5,358 nt of DNA from CAYJWS01 sp964373925 (GTDB lineage: Bacteria; Patescibacteriota; Patescibacteriia; Buchananbacterales; GWA2-38-13). This document shows, in pieces, positions 1 through 5,144 of this stretch (positions are counted from its first letter, which is position 1; each line of letters opens with the position of its first letter). Made by a program: the position numbers and the translations under genes. The notes under the pieces are model-generated. The model searched no databases. It worked only from the letters and a program-made list of their open reading frames with translations, and was not told where the DNA came from. The stretch lies in the NCBI GenBank assembly GCA_964373925.1, contig CAYJWS010000070.1, forward strand, positions 1-5,358, given 5' to 3'.

Positions 1-85
1 GATCGGATTACCACATCAAAACCATTTTGGAGTTTGGTGTTTAATGAGAGTGGGTTCCGATCCGCTATTTGCTTTTTATAGCAAA
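1..85. other. Hairpin-rich intergenic sequence at the window edge
   Basis: No coding sequence is supported here. Bases 1-7 (GATCGGA) are the exact reverse complement of 56-62. Nested inside, 13-20 (ACATCAAA) can pair with 33-40 (TTTGGTGT) through seven Watson-Crick pairs and one G-U wobble, with CCA/TGG (22-24/28-30) extending the tip. A separate hairpin follows, with TTTGCT (68-73) pairing AGCAAA (80-85) around a 6-base loop. The G-U pair exists only if the plus strand is the RNA. The segment may be part of a longer RNA continuing outside the window, or separate from the 90-281 structure. The 7-bp outer helix resembles a tRNA acceptor stem in length, but the spacing is too short for a tRNA. 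Confidence 0.3.
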
Positions 86-89
86 GATA

Positions 90-281
90 AAAGATTGAGA
101 GGTGGTTGGGTATGTATATGATTGAAGGGGGAAGAAGTTGTGTTGGTGTGACATGTGTCACTGTGTGTTGTGTAAGAGAAGAAGTGTGGGGGGAAGGTTC
201 TAAGGATCTTTTTTTCTTAGAACTCTCCCTCCAACCTCTATGCTCTGTACCTTCCTTGTTTTCAATCTACTCTCAATCTTT
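90..281 (+). ncRNA. Putative structured RNA of unknown family
   Basis: The segment folds into one fully nested structure found by eye. P1 is a perfect 12-bp helix, AAAGATTGAGAG (90-101) with CTCTCAATCTTT (270-281). P2 is GATTGAA (120-126) with TTCAATC (261-267). P3 is GGAAG (130-134) with CTTCC (251-255). Inside are a hairpin GTGACA/TGTCAC (148-153/156-161) and a long hairpin whose core GTTCTAAG (197-204) pairs CTTAGAAC (216-223) and continues imperfectly to 187/233. The 5' bulge contains GGTTGG (104-109), complementary to CCAACC (231-236), a possible pseudoknot. Two G-U wobbles in the long hairpin (196/224, 190/230) become C/A mismatches on the other strand, which favours plus-strand RNA. 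A promoter-like sequence at 287-317 instead points to minus-strand transcription starting near 281. I see no 6S, SRP, tmRNA or RNase P signature and no clear terminator. Length and closing stem are 6S-like, but that is only a resemblance. Confidence 0.35.
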
Positions 282-286
282 ATGTA

Positions 287-317
287 TGTATACTATCATA
301 TCTGTATACTGCGTCAA
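287..317 (-). promoter_or_regulatory. Candidate minus-strand promoter with paired TGTATAC boxes
   Basis: On the minus strand TTGACG (317-312) matches five of six bases of the -35 consensus. Possible -10 hexamers are TAGTAT (295-290, spacing 16) or TATACA (292-287, spacing 19), each four of six. Either would start transcription near 283-280, close to the end of the P1 helix of the 90-281 structure. On the plus strand the heptamer TGTATAC occurs at 287-293 and again at 303-309, 16 bases apart, flanking the core promoter and each containing the palindrome GTATAC. This could be an operator, but AT-rich chance repetition is possible. Confidence 0.22.
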
Positions 318-356
318 GAGTCTTTAATGGGGCTTATTTTAAATAAAAGTTATGAG

Positions 357-365
357 TTATCCACA
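357..365 (+). promoter_or_regulatory. Isolated DnaA-box consensus sequence
   Basis: TTATCCACA is a perfect match to the DnaA-box consensus TTATNCACA and lies in AT-rich intergenic DNA. DnaA-ATP binds such boxes at origins, at some promoters and at titration sites. I found no second good box nearby and no dnaA, dnaN or other origin-linked gene in the window, so this is not enough to call an origin. One 9-base match in AT-rich DNA can arise by chance. Confidence 0.25.
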
Positions 366-443
366 AGGGGAAAAATTTATGAGATCTATATTAATAAACA
401 TTGCCATTGTCATCCTGAACCTTCCTCCCTATTTCACCTTACA

Positions 444-1103
444 TTAGGGCCAAATATTTGCCGCTTTTGGAAACATTTTTGTTAATGGATGATTCGCGCA
501 ATCATGCCTACGCGCACGACAGACATTTCTTCCATATTCAATGATCAAATAAGTAAATGAAAACCAATTTTTTTTTGGAATTACTTGCATAAGATCTTGT
601 TCGATTTTATTTGGATCGGTATAATCCGTTAATCCTAATTTAATAGAAAGCCGCCGGACGTGCGTGTCAACAGCAATTCCCTCCACCACTCCATAAGCAT
701 TCCCTAAAACAACATTAGCGGTTTTTCTCGCAACTCCCGGAATTGAAAGTATTTCATCCATATTCATCGGTATTTTTCCGAAAAATTTTTCTTTTACCAT
801 CTTTGCCGCTGCCAAAATATTTTTTGTTTTATTACGATAAAATCCAGTTGAAAAAATATCTTTTTCAAATTCTTTGGGTTGTACGCGCACATAGTCCTCT
901 AATTTTCTATATTTTTTAAAAAGTTTTTCCGTAACAATGTTTACCTGCTTATCCGTGCACTGCGCGGAAAGCATTACCGCCACCAAAAGCTCCCAATGGC
1001 TGCCATAACGCAGTACCATCTTTGCGTCAGGAAAAAGTTTTTTTAATGTTTGTACAATTTTTTTCGCGCGAGTTTTTCTTTCTGATAACTTCTTTGGAAG
1101 CAT
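444..1103 (-). CDS. nth: Endonuclease III (DNA glycosylase/AP lyase) lacking an intact 4Fe-4S motif
   Basis: This base-excision-repair enzyme removes oxidised pyrimidines and nicks the abasic site by beta-elimination. The 219-residue product has the HhH-GPD core: an N-terminal helical part with LLVAVMLSAQCTDKQVN (39-55), the helix-hairpin-helix IPGVARKTANVV (121-132) with catalytic Lys127, and AVDTHVRR (144-151) with catalytic Asp146. Family members usually end in a Cys-X6-Cys-X2-Cys-X5-Cys cluster loop. Here Cys195-X6-Cys202 is present, but the third position is His205 and the fourth Phe211, so the cluster is probably lost. Length is near the E. coli enzyme (211). An in-frame ATG at 1181 would add 26 residues read through a REP-like palindrome, so I chose the ATG at 1103, where homology begins soon after. 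GGAGAG in the palindrome arm lies about 11 bases before this ATG. The gene follows bshA after 148 bases; a weak -35-like TTTACA occurs in that gap, so its own promoter is possible. Confidence 0.93.
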   Translation of the reverse strand: MLPKKLSERKTRAKKIVQTLKKLFPDAKMVLRYGSHWELLVAVMLSAQCTDKQVNIVTEKLFKKYRKLEDYVRVQPKEFEKDIFSTGFYRNKTKNILAAAKMVKEKFFGKIPMNMDEILSIPGVARKTANVVLGNAYGVVEGIAVDTHVRRLSIKLGLTDYTDPNKIEQDLMQVIPKKNWFSFTYLIIEYGRNVCRARRHDCANHPLTKMFPKAANIWP

Positions 1104-1115
1104 AATATTGATGGC

Positions 1116-1242
1116 TCTCCTCTCCGATATCGGAGAGGAGATGGAGGTGAGGTTATGGACAAAGTTTACACATAGATTCATTTTTTTCTGTAAAATATGC
1201 CTCGCTACCTCACCCTCAATCCCTCTCCGTATTCGGAGAGGG
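1116..1242. repeat. Inverted pair of REP-like palindromes
   Basis: Element A is a perfect 26-bp palindrome at 1116-1141, centred on CCGATATCGG, followed by AGGTGAGGT (1144-1152). Element B, CCCTCTCCG/CGGAGAGGG (1221-1229/1234-1242) with a TATT loop, is preceded by ACCTCACCC (1207-1215). Reverse-complementing A shows that both share the plan ACCTCACC, short spacer, CTCTCC stem, GGAGAG stem, so they are related copies in opposite orientation with their tails facing inward. This is the layout of a bacterial interspersed REP pair. Comparable CTCACC...CTCTCC/GGAGAG repeats are widespread and some REP families are mobilised by IS200/IS605-like (RAYT) transposases; none is encoded here. A lies just upstream of the nth start and B ends 10 bases before the bshA stop codon. 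Confidence 0.75.
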
Positions 1243-1251
1243 AAGTTATTT

Positions 1252-2400
1252 CTAATCGCAATCGCAAAGAATTCTTTTATAGAACATAATATATTGCTCT
1301 ATTATTTTTTCAGTAGAAAACTTTGTTTTTGCTATATACTTTCCTCTTTCGCCAAATTGTTTGGCAAGCCCCCTATTTTCAAAAAGGCAATCAAGACCAC
1401 TTATAAATCCTTTTACATCTCCTACGGGATAAAGGTATCCTGATTTTTTGTCTTGAACAACCTCCGGCACTCCGCCGGCACTCGTTGCTAAAACGGCAAT
1501 GCCATAACTCATAGCCTCAAGTATGGCAAGGCCAAAGCTTTCTTTATCCGAAGTATATATCCCAAGATCGGAGGCGTGGATATAATTTTCAATATCCAAA
1601 AGCCGCTCTTTTATGATAATATTTTTCTCAAGCTTGAGCCTGAGTACGATCGGCTGATACGGAGAAAAACTCGAACCGGCCACAATAAGAAGCTTCGTGT
1701 TTTTCTTATTTTTTGAGCCGGCAATGATCTCTAAAAGATCTGGGATTCGTTTTACCCTGCGCAGGTTTGAAGCATGGCTTACTAAAAATTCATTTTTTTT
1801 CACTCCAAGCTCTTTTCTTATTTCATCTCTTGAACGAGCGGGTTTTTTTGGATTAAAAAAATTATAGATGACCTCAATATGTTTTCGAGTGGAAAAAAGC
1901 GTTTTTGTCTCATCGCGAAGGCTTTTGGAAACAGCCGTAACGCCGCATGAATTTTCAATGGAATACTGAATTATGGGCTTATAACTCGCGTCATAGCCCA
2001 TAAGGGTGATATCCGTTCCATGCAGCGTAGTTATGACATGGGGAAGTCCGCTTCCTATCATCTGTTTTGCGAGAAATGCCGCGGTCGCGTGCGGCACCGC
2101 GTAATGAACATGCAAGATATCAAGATTATATTTCATGCTTACTTCGTACATTTTCACCGCCAATGGCATGGTATAATCGGGATAGCGAAATAATTCGTAT
2201 TCATTAACGCTGACTTCGTGAAAAAAAATATTTTTTAAGGAAAGATTAAGGCGAAATGGGATTCCATAGCTTATAAAATGCACCTGATGTCCTCTCTTCG
2301 CGAGCTCATGTCCCAGTTCAGTCGCCAAAATTCCGCTTCCTCCCAAAGACGGGTAGCATGTAATCCCTATTATTAATTTTTTTTTAATTATTTTTTTCAT
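1252..2400 (-). CDS. bshA: BshA-type GT4 glycosyltransferase (N-acetyl-alpha-D-glucosaminyl L-malate synthase)
   Basis: BshA transfers GlcNAc from UDP-GlcNAc to L-malate, the first step of bacillithiol synthesis in the cytosol. The 382-residue protein has the two-domain GT-B fold of family GT4. The N-terminal domain has ITCYPSLGGSG (13-23), close to the Bacillus subtilis BshA N-terminus, then IPFRLN (47-52), HVHYAVPHA (97-105), TTLHGTDITLMGYD (124-137) and VTAVS (154-158). The C-terminal domain has SNLRRVKR (211-218) and the nucleotide-sugar EX7E motif, Glu287 and Glu295, within ESFGLAILEAM. These BshA-like signatures run the full length and the size matches the family (about 377). It begins 9 bases after the gpsA stop, so the two are probably cotranscribed and may be translationally coupled. 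No bshB or bshC partner is in the window, so a related sugar transfer to another acceptor is possible. It ends in TAG. Confidence 0.85.
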   Translation of the reverse strand: MKKIIKKKLIIGITCYPSLGGSGILATELGHELAKRGHQVHFISYGIPFRLNLSLKNIFFHEVSVNEYELFRYPDYTMPLAVKMYEVSMKYNLDILHVHYAVPHATAAFLAKQMIGSGLPHVITTLHGTDITLMGYDASYKPIIQYSIENSCGVTAVSKSLRDETKTLFSTRKHIEVIYNFFNPKKPARSRDEIRKELGVKKNEFLVSHASNLRRVKRIPDLLEIIAGSKNKKNTKLLIVAGSSFSPYQPIVLRLKLEKNIIIKERLLDIENYIHASDLGIYTSDKESFGLAILEAMSYGIAVLATSAGGVPEVVQDKKSGYLYPVGDVKGFISGLDCLFENRGLAKQFGERGKYIAKTKFSTEKIIEQYIMFYKRILCDCD

Positions 2401-2405
2401 AAAAA

Positions 2406-2411
2406 TCCTTT
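2406..2411 (-). promoter_or_regulatory. Ribosome binding site of bshA overlapping the gpsA stop
   Basis: On the minus strand AAAGGA ends five bases before the bshA ATG and shares bases with the TAA stop codon of gpsA. It fixes the bshA start at 2400 and suggests that ribosomes finishing gpsA could reinitiate on bshA. Confidence 0.65.
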
Positions 2412-3300
2412 ATTGCAAAAGCTCTCTCATGGCATCGGCGGCTCCCCTCTTCTCTATTAAAACAAGCTTCAACATATGCAAAATGGGATAGCCTTCCGTG
2501 TGATAGTCTATTTTTTTTAAAAATTGCGGGAACGAGGAATATCCTTCGCTCACACTCGTAAACTTTCCTGTTTGCGCCATCTCCTTTCCTAATGTATGAT
2601 TTTTTGAATGCGGGCTAAATCCCGTCGCGATAAAATCGCCGAATCCCGACGGCCCCAGGACCGTTTCCGCGCGGCCGCCAAGCTTTTGCACAAGCGACAT
2701 CATCTCTTTAATGGCCTGCATGGCAAGCCATCCGCGCATATTGCTTCCGAGATTCAAGCCTTCGGCTACACCTATGGATATCGCGTAGACATTCTTCAAA
2801 ACTCCGCACATGGCAACGCCAAAAACATCCGAGGAGTATTCAATGCGAAATTTTGGATCAGTAAAAATTTCTACAGCTACATCAAAAATTCTTTTATCAT
2901 ACGCCCCTACAACCGCCGAGCCGCCAAGCCCTTCTGATATCTCCTTTGCAAGCATGGGCCCGCTCACAAGGCCGTAATTTTTTCCATACAAAAGCTCCTC
3001 AATAACTTCATGCATCCAAAGCCCGGTAGTATCTTCAATGCCTTTGGCAACGGTAAAAATATAGGATTCTTTTTTAATATGTTTTGAAATAGAGAGAATA
3101 GCCTCTCGTATAACCCAAGAATTTACGCATAAAAAAATAATATCCCCCCACAAGGCGAGCTCTTTAATGGGCCTCTGATTTGAGACTTTTGTTGTGTCCT
3201 TATCCCAAAACTGTATTTGAATATTTTTATTATCGCGCAAAATATACGCGAGTGCTTGCGCGATATTGCCAGCACCTAGAAAGAAAATATTGTGTTTCAT
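2410..3300 (-). CDS. gpsA: NAD(P)-dependent glycerol-3-phosphate dehydrogenase
   Basis: The enzyme reduces dihydroxyacetone phosphate to sn-glycerol-3-phosphate, the backbone precursor of phospholipids, in the cytosol. The N-terminal Rossmann domain begins with FLGAGNIAQALA (7-18, GxGxxxA pattern) and contains VAKGIE (84-89) and SGPMLAKE (113-120). The C-terminal helical domain holds GVLKNVYAI (166-174) with the presumed catalytic Lys169, GSNMRGWLAM (185-194), GFGDFIAT (219-226), corresponding to GLGDLxxT of other GpsA proteins, and SKNHTLG (232-238). At 296 residues it is shorter than the usual 330-340. Most of the shortfall is in residues 34-50, where the usual stretch with a YLPG-like motif between the second and third Rossmann strands is missing. 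The ATG at 3300 has no SD, but a strong -10 box lies just upstream, consistent with a leaderless message. It is first in a probable operon with bshA. Confidence 0.93.
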   Translation of the reverse strand: MKHNIFFLGAGNIAQALAYILRDNKNIQIQFWDKDTTKVSNQRPIKELALWGDIIFLCVNSWVIREAILSISKHIKKESYIFTVAKGIEDTTGLWMHEVIEELLYGKNYGLVSGPMLAKEISEGLGGSAVVGAYDKRIFDVAVEIFTDPKFRIEYSSDVFGVAMCGVLKNVYAISIGVAEGLNLGSNMRGWLAMQAIKEMMSLVQKLGGRAETVLGPSGFGDFIATGFSPHSKNHTLGKEMAQTGKFTSVSEGYSSFPQFLKKIDYHTEGYPILHMLKLVLIEKRGAADAMRELLQ

Positions 3301-3308
3301 ATAGCCAT

Positions 3309-3337
3309 ATTATAGCAAAAAAATTCAAATATAAGAA
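3309..3337 (-). promoter_or_regulatory. Extended -10 promoter of gpsA-bshA
   Basis: On the minus strand a perfect TATAAT (3314-3309) is preceded by TGC, giving the extended -10 form TGnTATAAT. At 17-base spacing the -35 position reads TTCTTA (3337-3332), a poor match, as is common for extended -10 promoters. Only eight bases separate the -10 box from the gpsA ATG, so initiation at the usual distance falls at or within about two bases of the start codon. No SD fits in that space. Confidence 0.7.
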
Positions 3338-3406
3338 CTCTATTGTTCGCTACCAAGCATCAACACCACTTGCCATCAGAATCAGACGAAGCCAATCTTA
3401 TATTAG

Positions 3407-3445
3407 ATCGCCACGTCGTCCCGCGGCCGCGGGACTCCTCGCGAT
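3407..3445. repeat. GC-rich palindromic intergenic repeat
   Basis: A perfect 18-bp palindrome GTCCCGCGGCCGCGGGAC (3418-3435) sits inside an outer helix ATCGC (3407-3411) with GCGAT (3441-3445). It is far more GC-rich than its surroundings. The wording CCACGTCGTCCCG...CTCCTCGCGATGACG resembles an interspersed repeat I have seen in many unrelated bacterial genomes, stated from memory. It lies between the gpsA promoter and the terminator of the leuA-like gene; the rest of 3338-3406 shows nothing I can assign. Confidence 0.6.
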
Positions 3446-3450
3446 GACGA

Positions 3451-3491
3451 TTAAAAAATTAAAAAGGCCTATGCGTGTTTTTGCATAGGCC
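3451..3491 (-). terminator. Intrinsic terminator of the leuA-like gene
   Basis: Read on the minus strand, GGCCTATGC (3491-3483) pairs perfectly with GCATAGGCC (3474-3466) around an 8-base loop. It is followed at once by TTTTT (3465-3461) and a further T-rich stretch to 3451. It begins 14 bases after the stop codon of the leuA-like gene. This is a textbook rho-independent terminator and should insulate gpsA from upstream transcription. Confidence 0.92.
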
Positions 3492-3505
3492 CTGCAAACT
3501 TAATT

Positions 3506-5047
3506 TTAACTTGGTATATTTTGATTACAAACATTCACCGCCATAATAGCGCTATGAATTGATGCCATAACCTGATCGGACGAAGTTCCAATAGTATGGA
3601 ATTCTCCTCTGCCATCAAGTCTGGACCATCTAATATCCACTTCGGTAAGGGCGTCGGTCTTGCCCTCGGGAGGTATGCGAATGGAAAAATCAAGCAATTC
3701 GGGGATACAAATGTGAGACGTTACAGCCCATACCTTTAAGCCATTCATAAAGGCGTCAAATCCGCCGTCGCCATACGACTCAAATTGAATTTCCTCGCTT
3801 CGATACTGCAGTTTAGCCTGAACATGGGCTTTGCCGCCCAAAACAGACCGAGAAACTATGTCACCGTTATTTACTGATAAAACAATTCTTTCGGGCTGAT
3901 TTAAAACTTCGCTTGCCAAAGACAGCAGATGTCCTGCAGTAAGTCTCTGGCCGTTTAAATGCAGGTCAGAAACTTTTTCCAGAAGGGATTGGATCTCCTT
4001 ATCGTTAAGAGTGGCTATGCCAAGCTCATTTTCAAGCGCGGAGCGCAACCCTGATTTTCCCGAAAGGCTGCTTATGGCCGAAGTATGCGTGCTTCCAAAG
4101 CGATCCGCGATAAGCCTCGTGCCGTACGCGCCTTTTTTTCTGCCATGAGCGTGTACTCCGCACCCGTCAACGAAAATATTTGATCCTACAATAGGCGTGT
4201 TGGCGGGTATCGGACGCCCAGAAAAAGACGAAGCCATCTGGCAGGCCTTCTTTAAAAGCGACTCAACCATTCTTGTTTTATGATTTGTAAGGTCGTTAAT
4301 GCCTACCACCACCTGCTCCAATGAGGCATTTCCAGCGCGTTCACCCATGCTATTTACGGTAACATGCACGCCGCTTACAAGACCGGTTGCCACTCCCGCT
4401 AAAGTATTAGCTGTCGCAAGACCATAGTCATCGTGCATATGTACGTCAACTTTTAAATTAAATAATATTCTCAAAGTCTTTTTTATAAGACCGCCTACTT
4501 GTGCGGGATGAAGAATACCCATAGTATCGCAAAGCATAACACGTTCAACTCTATCATGAGGAATAGAAGAAAGAATCCTCTTAAGATAATCCCAAGACGA
4601 TTGCACGCCTTCAGACCATCCTTCAAGATATATATTGACTGTAAGTCCGATATTTTTGCAATAATCAATAGTATCAAGCATGTCCCCTATATGCTGATCA
4701 CATGTTTTGTCGATAGAGTGGCAGTAGTCCTCGGCTCCCTTCACGAGAAGATTCATTACTTTGCATCCGCTTGCGCTAATCCAATCGGCAGATTGCTTGA
4801 TATCAACAAATCCCAAGGCCTCAATGGCATCAAGCTTGCTATTTTCATTCGCCCAAGATGTTATTACCTCGAGCCAATCACGGTCTCCTTTGGGAGTTCT
4901 TGCCGAAGCAACTTCAATTCGGTCAACCCCGACTCCAGTAAGCAAAAACGATGCAATCGCAAGCTTTTCTTGCACCGTCATAGCGAGGGAACCCGCCTGC
5001 AGGCCGTCGCGAAGCGTAGTGTCCATTACTTCGATTATTTTTCCCAT
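3506..5047 (-). CDS. leuA: 2-Isopropylmalate/citramalate synthase family protein (LeuA-like)
   Basis: This DRE-TIM metallolyase is expected to condense acetyl-CoA with a 2-oxoacid: 2-oxoisovalerate (leucine pathway) or pyruvate (citramalate, isoleucine pathway). The TIM barrel (about 4-275) starts with DTTLRDGLQ (9-17), with the signature Arg13 and metal-binding Asp14. It has the metal-binding HMH (His203, His205) in VHMHDDYGLATAN and MGERAGNASLE (234-244), matching the GxGERxGN motif. GVHAHG (297-302) carries the His expected in the linker active-site region, followed by SGKSGL (329-334). Residues about 385-508 look like the LeuA allosteric dimer domain (YGDGGFDAF, 425-433; GTSSDQVMASIHSAIMAVN, 487-505). 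The 513-residue length fits LeuA. From memory it is closest to the Bacteroidetes-type proteins beginning MDTTLRDGEQ and containing VDRIEVASAR, whose substrate is not clear to me. GGAGG before the ATG supports the start. It stands alone, with a terminator after it and no leuB/C/D. Confidence 0.85.
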   Translation of the reverse strand: MGKIIEVMDTTLRDGLQAGSLAMTVQEKLAIASFLLTGVGVDRIEVASARTPKGDRDWLEVITSWANENSKLDAIEALGFVDIKQSADWISASGCKVMNLLVKGAEDYCHSIDKTCDQHIGDMLDTIDYCKNIGLTVNIYLEGWSEGVQSSWDYLKRILSSIPHDRVERVMLCDTMGILHPAQVGGLIKKTLRILFNLKVDVHMHDDYGLATANTLAGVATGLVSGVHVTVNSMGERAGNASLEQVVVGINDLTNHKTRMVESLLKKACQMASSFSGRPIPANTPIVGSNIFVDGCGVHAHGRKKGAYGTRLIADRFGSTHTSAISSLSGKSGLRSALENELGIATLNDKEIQSLLEKVSDLHLNGQRLTAGHLLSLASEVLNQPERIVLSVNNGDIVSRSVLGGKAHVQAKLQYRSEEIQFESYGDGGFDAFMNGLKVWAVTSHICIPELLDFSIRIPPEGKTDALTEVDIRWSRLDGRGEFHTIGTSSDQVMASIHSAIMAVNVCNQNIPS

Positions 5048-5051
5048 AAAA

Positions 5052-5056
5052 CCTCC
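5052..5056 (-). promoter_or_regulatory. Ribosome binding site of the leuA-like gene
   Basis: On the minus strand GGAGG ends four bases before the ATG at 5047, a strong though slightly close SD that decides the start. Upstream, TACAAT (5076-5071) could be a -10 box giving a leader of about 17 bases, but no good -35 lies at the right spacing, so that promoter is only a guess. Confidence 0.75.
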
Positions 5057-5144
5057 GTGTGTGTCTGTAGATTGTAAAGAACGATTCTCGTTTTACTCTA
5101 CTGGTTTCTATTATTGTGACCTGCCCAAAAATCTTCTCTATTCT

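Larger units (their letters stand above)
282..443. other. AT-rich intergenic stretch downstream of nth
   Basis: This stretch lies beyond the 3' end of nth and contains no supported gene. It holds the candidate minus-strand promoter, an AT-rich near-palindrome TTATTT/AAATAA around 334-346, a perfect DnaA-box sequence and, at 409-420, GTCATCCTGAAC. The last matches ten of twelve bases of the arm GTCACCCTGAGC of the hairpin repeat at 5145-5198 and may be a remnant half copy. No convincing intrinsic terminator for nth is visible: no GC-rich stem followed by a T-run on the minus strand. Confidence 0.4.

Noticed and set aside
1..62. tRNA with a 7-bp acceptor stem
   Set aside because: Only 62 bases lie between the helix ends, there is no canonical T-loop (TTCCGAT lacks the purine-A pair) and no anticodon arm fits.
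90..281. Retron msr-msd with terminal inverted repeats
   Set aside because: The 12-base terminal repeats recall a1/a2, but there is no reverse transcriptase gene in the window and the next gene is nth on the opposite strand.
106..327. Plus-strand open frame of 73 codons
   Set aside because: Low-complexity Val/Cys/Ser-rich translation, no SD, and it runs across the paired arms of the putative RNA. The overlapping frame at 240-485 is equally unconvincing and enters nth.
300..440. Replication origin
   Set aside because: Only one good DnaA box, no cluster and no origin-linked genes.
1104..1181. Upstream in-frame start for nth adding 26 residues
   Set aside because: The extension is translated from a REP-like palindrome and has no resemblance to the family; homology begins after the ATG at 1103.
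1108..1443. Plus-strand open frame antisense to bshA
   Set aside because: It overlaps the repeats and the 3' end of a well-supported gene and resembles nothing.
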